From: Capnocytophaga sp. oral taxon 878
GTDB taxonomy: Bacteria; Bacteroidota; Bacteroidia; Flavobacteriales; Flavobacteriaceae
DNA: 64,000 nucleotides
Direction of reading: 5' to 3'
Assembly: GCF_002999135.1 (NCBI RefSeq)
Contig: NZ_CP027229.1
Coordinates: forward strand, 2,703,501-2,767,500
The translations under genes were made by a program, and so were the position numbers. Numbering within the stretch: the stretch's first letter is position 1; the number at the start of each line of letters is the position of its first letter. Positions 56,321 through 64,000 of this stretch are shown here, in pieces. The notes beneath the pieces were generated by a model. That model ran no database searches, was not told the origin of the DNA, and was given only the letters and a program-made list of their open reading frames with translations.

Positions 56321-57649
56321 TTAATCTTCTGCTAAGTCTAAAAAGTCTTCAAAATATTCCTCAAAGGAATCAAATATAGGCGTAGGTTTGTCTATTTCAA
56401 ATTCCCCTTTATCATTGCAAAATACCTCTGCTTCGAAGACCTCAGCATCTTTCAGGCGTACCCCATTAGAAACTTTATATAAGGTTAGGAACTCGTCCAC
56501 CTCGTAATCTAGTACGATAAAATCCTCTGAGAGATGTAAATCGTCTCTTAGTTGTTTAGTTAGTTCCACAACAGGATAAGATATGGAGTCTTTTTCTTTG
56601 TAAATACCATTGATATACACATCGCCATAGTTGCAGGAACCACATTCTGAAAGAAAATTTACATATACTTCAGGAAGCAATATGCCCAATTCCTCTTCTA
56701 TATGCTTAATTTCTTCAGCATTAGCCCCTAGAGAATACTCAAATTCTCCACTCTGTTTTAATAGTTTTAGATAATATCTATCAGCTGATGAATTTATAGA
56801 TTCAAAAAACGCCTTTAACCGATGTTTGCCTACTTGCATAGGAGCTACAACATCCATGGCCATAATGGTAAGGACAAATTCCATAGCACCATAGATACTT
56901 TTAGGGAGGAAGTATTTGCCCATTTTTAGGATCAAACGCCGTACCCAGTCAGGCAAATAAATTATATTGGCAGGTTTATGGAGTACCTCAAAAGCCAAAT
57001 GAGCCATCTCCGTTTGTGTAAAAATCTCAGCTCCTCCTACATTGACTTCCCGTTCGTAACGCTCCAATTGGGCGACACAGACCTCAGCCAAGTCTTCCCC
57101 ATGAATGGGATTCGTGGCATATTGTCCTTTGCCAAATAGGTGTATTATGTCCTTCTTATCCATTTTGAAAAATAGAGTCATATAACTATAGAAAACGCTG
57201 GGGCGTATGATACAATAGTCTAATCCACTAGCCTTAAGAGCATCAACAAAACGTTCTTTAGCGGCTCCAATGGCTATATGTCGCATGGCTTCTCCTTTGA
57301 ATACGGATACATATATGAACTTACGTACTCCTTCGCGTAAGGCTTCATCAAGTAGGTTCTTGTTGGCTTGGAAGTCTACCTGCTCATAGGTAAGTCCATC
57401 TTTTTGGCGGGTAATCCCTACAGTTGAAATCACCTTATGCACCCCTTTGCATACGCCTTGTAAGGTTTGGGGTTGGGTTACTTCGGCTTCTACGACTTCC
57501 AATAGCGGGTGCGTGAGTAGGGCGGGTGCTATTTTTGACTTATTGCGCACCACAATACGGGTAGGGTATTCTTTTTTTAGGAGCTCAGCTAATATAAACT
57601 GACCTAAATAGCCGGTCGCTCCTGCTAATAATATCTTTTCTGTTTTCAT
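56321..57649 (-). CDS. NAD(P)-binding protein fused to an SMI1/KNR4 domain
   Basis: A 442-residue two-domain protein. Residues 1-288 are a full paralogue of the downstream SDR-like protein (GATGYLGQF at 10-18, VISTVGIT, YCIIRPSVFYSYM). Residues about 290-442 are an SMI1/KNR4-like module: EEIKHIEEELGILLPEVY, then SCNYGDVYINGIY, VVELTKQLR and an acidic end (EDFLDLAED). SMI1/KNR4 domains are mainly immunity proteins against polymorphic toxins. The junction falls where the paralogue ends (AFFE), suggesting that a separate immunity gene was joined in frame. Frame continuity over the junction is complete. Confidence 0.85.
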   Translation of the reverse strand: MKTEKILLAGATGYLGQFILAELLKKEYPTRIVVRNKSKIAPALLTHPLLEVVEAEVTQPQTLQGVCKGVHKVISTVGITRQKDGLTYEQVDFQANKNLLDEALREGVRKFIYVSVFKGEAMRHIAIGAAKERFVDALKASGLDYCIIRPSVFYSYMTLFFKMDKKDIIHLFGKGQYATNPIHGEDLAEVCVAQLERYEREVNVGGAEIFTQTEMAHLAFEVLHKPANIIYLPDWVRRLILKMGKYFLPKSIYGAMEFVLTIMAMDVVAPMQVGKHRLKAFFESINSSADRYYLKLLKQSGEFEYSLGANAEEIKHIEEELGILLPEVYVNFLSECGSCNYGDVYINGIYKEKDSISYPVVELTKQLRDDLHLSEDFIVLDYEVDEFLTLYKVSNGVRLKDAEVFEAEVFCNDKGEFEIDKPTPIFDSFEEYFEDFLDLAED

Positions 57650-57652
57650 TTG

Positions 57653-58267
57653 TTAATTAAACAGTTTGTGTTTCTTAATCTCTTTTCCTTTTCTCAGCAG
57701 ATAAGCGTGGTAGCTACTCGGGATATCGTTCTGCCATTTAGGTAGCAACAAAATGATAAGAATGACGTCCAATTGCGAGAAAAGTCCCCAATAGACCGCC
57801 AAGAGCAAGGGGAAACCTCCGTAACCAAAGCCTATAAGCGAGATAAAAGCTACTAATAAGCATACGCCCCACAGTTTGGAAAGAAAAGCGTGTGTACAAG
57901 TTTCTTTGCCAAATCGCCAAAAACTCACCCCATAACAGAGTCCTTCCATTACAAAAAGGGCAATAATTTCATACCGATAGGCTGCTATCAAGGTGGGGTT
58001 GAGGTGATAACAAGCCACGCCCACACACAGCCAGAATATCAAATCTGTTTGGCTATCCATTCGCCGCATTGCCACGGTGCAGACCCCCATATAGCGCGCA
58101 ATAATCCCATCAAAGATATCCGACAATAGTCCTAAAACGATAAAAACTACTATCCATAGCCTTGCGGTGGGTTCTTCTGCCTTATACGCCACCCACAGAA
58201 TAGTAGGGGCTAATAAAAACCGAAATAATATCAGTAGATAGGGTAATTTTTTTAATAGTGTTTTCAT
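57653..58267 (-). CDS. CDP-alcohol phosphatidyltransferase family protein
   Basis: A 204-residue integral membrane enzyme of phospholipid head-group transfer. The catalytic motif is SDIFDGIIARYMGVCTVAM-type at about residues 48-66, then RRMDSQTD. The four Asp and the DG..AR are present, but the usual Gly before the last two Asp is Met. About six membrane segments. It begins the three-gene run with the SDR-like genes (3-nt gap to the fusion gene). The alcohol substrate is unknown. Confidence 0.85.
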   Translation of the reverse strand: MKTLLKKLPYLLILFRFLLAPTILWVAYKAEEPTARLWIVVFIVLGLLSDIFDGIIARYMGVCTVAMRRMDSQTDLIFWLCVGVACYHLNPTLIAAYRYEIIALFVMEGLCYGVSFWRFGKETCTHAFLSKLWGVCLLVAFISLIGFGYGGFPLLLAVYWGLFSQLDVILIILLLPKWQNDIPSSYHAYLLRKGKEIKKHKLFN

Positions 58268-58347
58268 TATTCAAATACGATTTTGCCAATAGAAATCTTT
58301 TGTATTAGTATATTGCATTTTTAAGAGCATACCCAAAATATTACCCT

Positions 58348-58656
58348 TTACCATAAACTTGTTTTATATTTTTCTTTATAAAAAGTATTGAATAAGACGA
58401 AAAACTCATCCAAAGCCTTCTCTTCAGTTTCAAATTTATAATAAAGGATATTAGCCCACCCCATAGTATTATTAATCTTATATTTCTTTCTTAGCCATTC
58501 ATAAAATTCTGTGTATAAGACACTAGCTTTTACATCTTCCTTGGTATCACGATAATGCCAGCCATTAACAAAGGCTTCAAAACAAAATATGCTATGTTTC
58601 CTAATATATAGTTCAGGAATAGGCTTGATAAGTTTTATAAGATCTATAATAGTCAT
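58348..58656 (-). CDS. small immunity-like protein
   Basis: A 102-residue cytoplasmic protein rich in aromatic residues (FCFEAFVNGWHYR, LYTEFYEWLRKKY, GWANILYYKF, ALDEFFVLFNTFY). This pattern, ending in an acidic-aromatic helix, resembles small immunity proteins found beside polymorphic toxins in Bacteroidota. The exact family is not recognised. It is more AT-rich than the genes on either side. No cognate toxin is adjacent. Confidence 0.65.
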   Translation of the reverse strand: MTIIDLIKLIKPIPELYIRKHSIFCFEAFVNGWHYRDTKEDVKASVLYTEFYEWLRKKYKINNTMGWANILYYKFETEEKALDEFFVLFNTFYKEKYKTSLW

Positions 58657-58743
58657 ATTGAAAATAGTTTTTTGTTTCTGTGTGTTATATTAGGCATAAA
58701 GTCTTAACGATTTCTCTCACTGACTTGCGCCTGTGGGGGGAAT

Positions 58744-59361
58744 TTAGTTTTCAATAACATCTCCTACTTCTAAAAATAAAACATTACTAAATCCTCTTTT
58801 TTCTATATATTTTTTTACATTTTCTGTACATAAAAGGAAAGTACTTTTTTCTATTCTAAAAAAATCAAAATCTCCAAGCTCTCTCTTGTCAATAAATATA
58901 CCCTTTCCAAGTTCTCTTGGTGTATGTTTTGTCCCAAATAGGGTTTCTTCCCCAATATAGTCTTTTATCCAATCTTTTCCATCATTTCCCTTACTCATTA
59001 TTACAGTACTTTGAGGTAATATAGGAATGTTGATTTTAGAATAGATATGTACCAAATCCACCTCTTCTTTAGGTAGCCATTTTAATCTACGAATATCTTT
59101 TGCTACTATTTCTTTTGGATTTTTATGCCATTCTAGCTCCCCTATTTCTATTTTATTGAATATTTGATTTAGCTCTATTGCTATTTCTCTTTTACATACA
59201 ATATACCCACCATATAAAAAATCAGGAATAACATTCCCTTTAGAATGGTAATCATTCCAAGTCACTTTTATATATTCTCCTTTTTCATAAGGTTGTCCCA
59301 TTTGAGCGTGAATACTAGCATAAATAGGATTATTTCCACCTCTTATTTTATATATTTTCAT
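58744..59361 (-). CDS. Imm11-like (DUF1629) protein, tentative
   Basis: A 205-residue cytoplasmic protein with no signal peptide or membrane segment. The length, the layout and the closing segment FDFFRIEKSTFLLCTENVK recall the Imm11/DUF1629 immunity family, in which the C-terminal half is conserved. The match is by eye only. It is AT-rich like its neighbours and lies 87 nt upstream of the smaller immunity-like gene on the same strand. No toxin gene adjoins. Confidence 0.55.
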   Translation of the reverse strand: MKIYKIRGGNNPIYASIHAQMGQPYEKGEYIKVTWNDYHSKGNVIPDFLYGGYIVCKREIAIELNQIFNKIEIGELEWHKNPKEIVAKDIRRLKWLPKEEVDLVHIYSKINIPILPQSTVIMSKGNDGKDWIKDYIGEETLFGTKHTPRELGKGIFIDKRELGDFDFFRIEKSTFLLCTENVKKYIEKRGFSNVLFLEVGDVIEN

Positions 59362-59437
59362 TGTTTCTATATTGTACCGTTTGATAAGGCATTGAAGTTT
59401 TAGTAATACATCTAATTGATTATCGTAAATTTGTAAT

Positions 59438-59494
59438 AGAGCTACAAGCTCTTGGAATGATAGGGCACGAGCTGCAAGCTCGCGCCAGCGGGGG
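59438..59494 (+). repeat. REP-like palindromes
   Basis: Two hairpins: AGAGCT-ACA-AGCTCT (59438-59452) and CGAGCT-GCA-AGCTCG (59468-59482), the second continuing into CGCCAGCGGGGG. The palindrome plus CGCCAGCG tail recurs at 60399-60533. Confidence 0.85.
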
Positions 59495-59752
59495 ATGTTA
59501 GAATACAGCTTACTCTTGTTAGATAAAAAAGAGCTTGAATATCAGACTATTGGAGGAATATTCAAAGATATACAGAAAGATACTCAGACGCCTACCTTAG
59601 ATGAATGTATATTACTTATTATCAAAGAATTAGTTCTTGATTTAGCAGAGATTCTTGAGATACCTTTTGAAGAACTAATAACAAAAATAATATCTGAAAA
59701 TAAGCAACTTATGAAATGGATTAATTTGAATCCCTTATCTGAAGCAGCTTAG
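59495..59752 (+). CDS. small hypothetical protein
   Basis: An 85-residue acidic, probably helical protein (LDECILLIIKELVLDLAEIL then EELITKIISENKQL). It is the only plus-strand ORF in this part and begins right after the REP palindromes. No promoter, no family. It could be the remnant 3' end of a longer gene cut by the REP, since the frame begins at the repeat boundary. Confidence 0.4.
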   Translation: MLEYSLLLLDKKELEYQTIGGIFKDIQKDTQTPTLDECILLIIKELVLDLAEILEIPFEELITKIISENKQLMKWINLNPLSEAA

Positions 59753-59808
59753 AACAACTTGCGAAACTTAAATTACTACTATGATTTTTTGCTCTTTAAG
59801 CAATATGA

Positions 59809-60279
59809 TTAGTTTGTTGTATTGTCTTTTTTGTACTTCCACAATATTTTTATAGACTCTATTTCATTATTATACTTCATAACATCAATAAAATAAAAAC
59901 CTTTTCTAAAACTAATCTCAAAGTCTATACTTCCCAATAAATACTGCACATTTTCAAAAAAAATGTGCATTAACTCATTTGTTTTTATATTTCTTATGAT
60001 TATTTCTTCTGAATATACACAAGAAAGTCCATCTATTATCATTTTTTCCATTTCCTCTTTAAAGTCTCCTGTAAAATATATCTCTCGAATAGGAATAGGA
60101 ATTGTTTCTAATGTATAAGTTTTTGACTTATCGTAAATAACATCTCCTTTAAGCTCTTTGTTAAATAAAATAGTCTTTCCTTCTTCTACAATCTTAAAAG
60201 TAATTGAACCATCACAATTTTGTGAATAACAATAATAGTTTAGTATGAATAATGATAAATATTTTATTTTGTGAAACAT
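59809..60279 (-). CDS. hypothetical secreted protein, immunity candidate by position
   Basis: A 156-residue protein with a hydrophobic N-terminus (KYLSLFILNYYCYSQ) that looks like a signal peptide. The body is beta-rich with acidic patches (KEEMEKMI, YSEEIIIRNIK). Its ATG lies inside the last codons of an upstream coding remnant in another frame, the coupling often seen between a toxin C-terminus and its immunity gene. No family recognised. Confidence 0.6.
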   Translation of the reverse strand: MFHKIKYLSLFILNYYCYSQNCDGSITFKIVEEGKTILFNKELKGDVIYDKSKTYTLETIPIPIREIYFTGDFKEEMEKMIIDGLSCVYSEEIIIRNIKTNELMHIFFENVQYLLGSIDFEISFRKGFYFIDVMKYNNEIESIKILWKYKKDNTTN

Positions 60280-60398
60280 CTTTCTAACATTTTTTTTATT
60301 TCTTCAATAATTTCTTCTCTGTCAAATAATCTAATAGTTATTTTTAATAAATCTGGAATATATGCATCCTCTTTTGGATTAGCTATATGAATGTGTCC
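60264..60398 (-). pseudogene. 3' tip of a lost gene, truncated at a REP element
   Basis: On the minus strand 44 codons read GHIHIANPKEDAYIP, then a helical segment ending EEIKKMLERCFTK and a stop at 60264-60266. There is no usable start codon before the last helix, and coding character ends abruptly at the REP palindrome (60399). The 156-residue gene overlaps its end. It is best read as the C-terminal end of a toxin or other large protein removed by deletion or REP insertion. Confidence 0.55.
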
Positions 60399-60533
60399 CG
60401 CCCCACGCTGGCGCGAGCGTGTCGCTCGTGTCTCTATTGCCCCTAATTCATTGCCTAATTAGTAACAGAGCTTGAAGCTCTCTACTTTCTTAGCACAAAC
60501 TTGAAGCGAGTATGTAACTCGCGCCAGCGAGGG
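60399..60533. repeat. inverted REP pair (REPIN-like)
   Basis: A minus-oriented REP at 60399-60430 (CGAGCG-TGT-CGCTCG at 60414-60428 with CGCCAGCG on the minus strand). Two plus-oriented palindromes follow: AGAGCT-TGA-AGCTCT (60467-60481) and GCGAGT-ATGTA-ACTCGC (60506-60522), which runs into GCCAGCGAGGG. The two CGCCAGCG tails point in opposite directions, as in REPIN doublets mobilised by RAYT transposases. No RAYT gene lies in the window. Confidence 0.82.
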
Positions 60534-60600
60534 TTTTTGCTCCACAAAAGTAGGTATTTATTCACTAATAACCAAATTTTTCACTTTTCCCTCTTACCTC

Positions 60601-61401
60601 TTACCTAAAAAACAGCTTCCTCTCCCTCACCAATATATACCCCATTAGTATGGCAAACAGCCCACTCTGTATCACCTTGCTATCAGGGTGCGTAGCAAAG
60701 ATTTCGTTAGAAACATTCGCTACCAAATGAAACAATATCGCCACCAGCACATTCCGCCCCGATTTGTAATACAACCAGTTAATGATAAACACAAAAGCAA
60801 ACAAACTCACAAAAAAGTTAGCCGTATAAATCCACCCTTCCGCTTGTATATTGCTCTGGTAATAATCTTTTACGAAGAATAAAGGCAAATGCCACAACCC
60901 CCAATACACCGTAAAAATAACCGATGAGGCAAACAAACTCCACCTACTGCGCAACGCATCAATACCATAAGTATGCCAAGCCAACTCCTCAAATACAGGC
61001 GCCAAGCAAAGCACAACCCACGCATTCAAAGGCTCCGAACTAAAACTCGGATCCCCCGAAATGTAAAACTGGTCAAGACTATGCCCCAAATCCAGCGAAA
61101 GCAACTGTGCCATCACAATCGAAATAGGCGGAAATAAGAGCGTAATCCAGAAATAGCGGTTGTAGAGTAGATTCCTCCCTATAAAACGCCCTTTAAGGTC
61201 TGCCCATAAGGCTCTATCACGTGCAAAAAGGCATCCCGCCACTACCATCGGCACCACCAAGCCCGCCAATTCAAATAAACCTGTCCAAAAAGCATTAGGC
61301 GCTTTTGGCTGGTGACTCCAATAAGCCACCACAAACCACAATACCCAAGGAATCACCAAGGATAAACCAAAAAACAAAAAAGGATGATTATATTTTTTCA
61401 T
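60601..61401 (-). CDS. CPBP family intramembrane metalloprotease
   Basis: A 266-residue membrane protein with about seven to eight hydrophobic segments. The CPBP/Abi motifs are EELAWHTYG (E138, E139), WGLWHLPLFF with His near 170, and FHLVANVSNE near residue 220. The first motif has Trp-His in place of the common Trp-Arg. Members include CAAX-type prenyl proteases and bacteriocin self-immunity proteins; the substrate is unknown. The position beside an immunity-like island is suggestive only. Confidence 0.88.
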   Translation of the reverse strand: MKKYNHPFLFFGLSLVIPWVLWFVVAYWSHQPKAPNAFWTGLFELAGLVVPMVVAGCLFARDRALWADLKGRFIGRNLLYNRYFWITLLFPPISIVMAQLLSLDLGHSLDQFYISGDPSFSSEPLNAWVVLCLAPVFEELAWHTYGIDALRSRWSLFASSVIFTVYWGLWHLPLFFVKDYYQSNIQAEGWIYTANFFVSLFAFVFIINWLYYKSGRNVLVAILFHLVANVSNEIFATHPDSKVIQSGLFAILMGYILVRERKLFFR

Positions 61402-61527
61402 TTTATTTAAGAGTTAAACTCAATTTATGAGAAAGCCCCGTCCCCCAAAGGCAACAATCTGCAAAAATGAGCATTTTTAAAATAAAGATAATGTTTAGCC
61501 TCGCACAATAATCGCCTTCACAGCTTT

Positions 61528-61553
61528 CCCCCCCTCTCCAAGGGAGAGGGGGA
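61528..61553. repeat. C-rich/G-rich inverted repeat
   Basis: CCCCCTCTCC and GGAGAGGGGG form a 10-11-bp palindrome with a tiny loop, followed by AACGGGGGTGAGG. It lies 23 nt past the stop of the TonB receptor gene on the minus strand, but no T-run follows on that strand. Confidence 0.55.
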
Positions 61554-61575
61554 ACGGGGGTGAGGACTTTTCGCA

Positions 61576-63915
61576 CTAAAATTCTATTTTATAACTGATA
61601 TTAGGAATCACCAAAGTAGCCTTGCTAAGCTCTATCTGCCCCGTTTGGTAATTGTAATTATGGTCAATGTAGATAGGAGCGCCAAGTACATTCTTCATCT
61701 GTAAGGATAGCACACTGCTGCTCTTTCTGTGGTTAATGCGGTAATTTACCGTAATGTCTGCGTAGGTAAGGGTACCCATTTGTTCGCTATAAGCCCTACT
61801 CTCATCAAATATCACACGTTTTTGGGCTACCGATTGGCTTTCCAAAATAGGGCTGTAACGCTCCCCTCCCGTTACAGTTACCTTTGCATTTACATCCAGC
61901 ACCTTGCGGTTATTAGCAAAATAGAACTCTTTACCCCAAAGGGCATTCAGTACAAAACCTTTGTTATAGCGCGTATTGCGCCATACATTATCCCCCGCCT
62001 TATATTCCGAACTAAATACCGAACCAGTAATCAGGTAGTAATAATTATCGCCCAAAAAGCGCTCCAAAGTAACATCAACACCATAGTTCCTACCCTTAGT
62101 GTTACTCACCAGCTTTTTGTTCAGAAACAAGGCACGTCGCAAGTTTATAAGCGAATAGCTGGTGCCTTCTTCTCCTGCTATATCCCAAAGGTATTGGTAA
62201 TACCCCTCAGCCTTTAAGCGTAGCTTGTCGCTAAGCAGCCAGTCATACCCCAACACAAAATGATGCGCTTTTCCAAGTTTTAAATCCTTATTCACTGCCA
62301 CACCTCCTACTTCTATCATATACACATTCAAATCTTCGGGTTGAGAGTGTTTGCCATAGCCAAAACTCAAACTGTGTTTATCGGAAAGTTTCCAAGCCAA
62401 TCCTGCTCTGCTTTCAACAGAGAGTTCTTTATTCAAACCAAAGTAGTGAGTGCGCAACCCTACGTTAGCCAAAAGGGCAGGCGATAACTGGTATTTCAGT
62501 TGGGCATAGCCTTCGGTAAGATGTGTATTGCCAGCCGAATTAGCAATACGCGCATAAGTCGAAGGCACATAATCCTGTGCAGCACTTAGGTTATACTTAT
62601 AAAAAAGCTGTTTGCTGGTAACTCCCACCTTCAAAGTAGCCAAACGAGAAAATTTATGAGTTACTGAGGTCGCCAAAGTAAGCGTACCGTTTTGCTTTTT
62701 TAGCCTACTATCAGGGCTGAATCTAGAAGCATCATCCCAAAGGTAATCCGTACTAATACGGTTGTCACTCCCCGATAGTGCAATATCCGATACTACCCAG
62801 CTACCTTCACCAGCATTCACTTGGTGGCGCAATCCCACAGTACCCACATAAGTATCCCAGTTGTTGTCCACACGGTCTATATCAGTCTTCCAGTCAGCAG
62901 GATTGCCTAAGGCTTCTTTATGGGTGTTGTCAATGCCTCCTATACCCCATAATGCAAACGTACCAGCCTTTTCCGTAGGAAAGTTTAATTTGAAGGAAAG
63001 ATCTTGATACTTAATACGCTGCCCAGTTTTGTTGATTTTCAAATCGCTTAGTAATCCCAAAGTAGAATAGCGATAGTTGAAGAGGTAAGAAGAACCTTTG
63101 CTGCGCGAAATCGGACCTTCCGAAGCAAAGTCTACTCCCAATACTCCCACCTGTGCCGTATGTTCATAACGTGAAGTATTTCCCGTACGCATTTTCACAT
63201 CAAATACAGCTGCCATAGCATTGCCATATTCAGCAGGAAAAGCCCCTGTCAGAAAATCCGAATTAGCTATTACTTGGTTGCTAAAAAGTGTAACCAATCC
63301 ACCTCCAATAACATTACCTCCCGAAAAGTGCTGAGGTGAGGGTATCTCTACCCCTTCCAATCGCCATTGTACCCCTTGCGGTGCGTTACCACGCACTATG
63401 ATCGAGTTGTCTTGTAAGTTACCCGTAGTAACCCCCGCAAACGCCGATGCCAAGCGTGCAGGGTCACTCAGTCCCCCCGCATAGCGTTGTGTCTCCTCTA
63501 CCGAAAAGGCACGCGCACTCACTGTAGCCATAGTGTTAAGGACTTTTTCTTTGCGCCTACTCGCTACTATCTCCACACCTTCAAGCTCAGTGGCAGCTTC
63601 TTTAAGGGCGATACTAAGCACTACTTCTTTACCCGAGGTAATCATTACCTCAGGTATAATGCGGCTCTCATAGCCTATGTACGAGATTTCTAAAGTTACC
63701 CTTCCTAAAGGAAGATTTTGAAGGGTAAAATGACCATTTTCATCAGTAATAGCCCCTATAGCAGGGGTAGTGTTTTGCACCACTACGGCAGCACCCATTA
63801 AGGGTTCGTGTGTGCTTTGGTCATAAATAGCACCCCTTAGGGTCTGTTTAAAATCTTGCCCCTCTGCCATAAGCGGCAAGGCAAAAAATAGGAAAACATA
63901 TAAAAAGGTTTTCAT
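61576..63915 (-). CDS. TonB-dependent receptor with carboxypeptidase-like domain
   Basis: A 779-residue outer-membrane receptor. Signal peptide (residues 1-19, ending AEGQ). Residues about 25-110 are a CarboxypepD_reg-like domain (GAIYDQSTHEPLMGAAVVV, NLPLGRVTLEISYIGYES). Next come a plug domain (IIVRGNAPQGVQWRLEGVEIP; FLTGAFPAEYGNAMAAVFDVKMR) and a barrel to the C-terminus (NISYKIEF, terminal Phe). No SusD-like partner is adjacent, so it is not a typical polysaccharide locus. Ligand unknown. Confidence 0.93.
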   Translation of the reverse strand: MKTFLYVFLFFALPLMAEGQDFKQTLRGAIYDQSTHEPLMGAAVVVQNTTPAIGAITDENGHFTLQNLPLGRVTLEISYIGYESRIIPEVMITSGKEVVLSIALKEAATELEGVEIVASRRKEKVLNTMATVSARAFSVEETQRYAGGLSDPARLASAFAGVTTGNLQDNSIIVRGNAPQGVQWRLEGVEIPSPQHFSGGNVIGGGLVTLFSNQVIANSDFLTGAFPAEYGNAMAAVFDVKMRTGNTSRYEHTAQVGVLGVDFASEGPISRSKGSSYLFNYRYSTLGLLSDLKINKTGQRIKYQDLSFKLNFPTEKAGTFALWGIGGIDNTHKEALGNPADWKTDIDRVDNNWDTYVGTVGLRHQVNAGEGSWVVSDIALSGSDNRISTDYLWDDASRFSPDSRLKKQNGTLTLATSVTHKFSRLATLKVGVTSKQLFYKYNLSAAQDYVPSTYARIANSAGNTHLTEGYAQLKYQLSPALLANVGLRTHYFGLNKELSVESRAGLAWKLSDKHSLSFGYGKHSQPEDLNVYMIEVGGVAVNKDLKLGKAHHFVLGYDWLLSDKLRLKAEGYYQYLWDIAGEEGTSYSLINLRRALFLNKKLVSNTKGRNYGVDVTLERFLGDNYYYLITGSVFSSEYKAGDNVWRNTRYNKGFVLNALWGKEFYFANNRKVLDVNAKVTVTGGERYSPILESQSVAQKRVIFDESRAYSEQMGTLTYADITVNYRINHRKSSSVLSLQMKNVLGAPIYIDHNYNYQTGQIELSKATLVIPNISYKIEF

Positions 63916-63941
63916 TGCGTAATACTTTTAAAATTCTGGGG

Positions 63942-63976
63942 CAAAAGTACAGCGCAAAAAGGGGTGCATCGCCCAA
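63942..63976 (-). promoter_or_regulatory. probable promoter of the TonB receptor gene
   Basis: On the minus strand TACTTTTG (63942-63949) lies 26 nt before the ATG. The nearest TTG is 24 nt upstream (63974-63976), slightly beyond the usual spacing. Confidence 0.55.
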
Positions 63977-64000
63977 GCGTGAGGGTTTGGACGTTTTTTT

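Noticed and set aside
58700-58740. A further REP copy (ACTTGCGCCTGTGGGGGG)
   Set aside because: Only part of the tail is recognisable and no palindrome precedes it; too degenerate to call.
61576-63915. Polysaccharide utilisation locus around the second TonB receptor
   Set aside because: No SusD-like gene or glycanase is adjacent within the window.

Overview
The window reads as chromosome of a Flavobacteriia member, most likely Capnocytophaga or a close relative (inference). The sequence-level reasons are: Bacteroidota-type promoters (TTG, 19-24 nt, TAnnTTTG) and no evident Shine-Dalgarno sites; a type IX secretion (T9SS) type B substrate next to a PorP/SprF protein; an HmuY/TonB receptor surface operon with a Capnocytophaga-style lipoprotein export signal; and an rpsL-rpsG-fusA-rpsJ run that continues straight into the S10-spc-alpha ribosomal cluster. 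No rRNA, tRNA, CRISPR array, intact IS or complete prophage was seen.

Region 1 (1-13.3 kb) is housekeeping plus small accessory pieces. On the minus strand lie ileS (running off the left edge), a GH109-like oxidoreductase and a STAS-like protein overlapping rnz. A 0.7-kb pyrimidine-rich gap with 11-bp direct repeats follows. Then on the plus strand come a two-gene phage-like lysis cassette, a His-rich CDF zinc exporter with a strong inverted repeat in its leader, a beta carbonic anhydrase, a HigA antitoxin with only a stub of its toxin, an SPFH protein and pheT.

Region 2 (13.3-30.8 kb) is one long run of 32 co-directional translation, secretion and transcription genes from rpsL to rplQ, ending in a textbook terminator. 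Promoters are seen before rpsL and before rpmJ. Internal hairpins lie between rpsJ and rplC and between infA and rpmJ.

Region 3 (30.8-40.9 kb) starts with a probable gene fragment and a G-rich repeat-bearing gap. It then holds a bifunctional-nuclease-family protein, a CNT nucleoside transporter, recF, an O-antigen-ligase/TPR protein, pyrR, an unknown membrane protein, a SPOR protein and a NtrY-like histidine kinase.

Region 4 (41.1-53.1 kb, minus strand) is a seven-to-eight-gene cell-surface unit behind one promoter: two BspA-type leucine-rich-repeat lipoproteins, a lipocalin-like lipoprotein, a TonB-dependent receptor, an HmuY-type heme-binding lipoprotein, a T9SS-secreted metalloprotease with thrombospondin-3 repeats, a PorP/SprF protein and a third LRR lipoprotein. 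It is best read as a heme-scavenging and surface-adhesion module.

Region 5 (53-64 kb, minus strand) carries an M1 aminopeptidase, two tandem NAD(P)-binding paralogues (one fused to an SMI1/KNR4 immunity domain), a CDP-alcohol phosphatidyltransferase, a small AT-rich island of immunity-like genes with REP palindromes and the tip of a lost gene, a CPBP membrane protease and a second TonB-dependent receptor.

Most unusual signals: four dispersed clusters of an 11-bp direct repeat (consensus CGAASNATAAA) with a consistent strand bias; the GH73 enzyme with an internal lipobox; the structured leader of the CDF gene; the inverted repeat merged with the pheT promoter; and the immunity/REP island.
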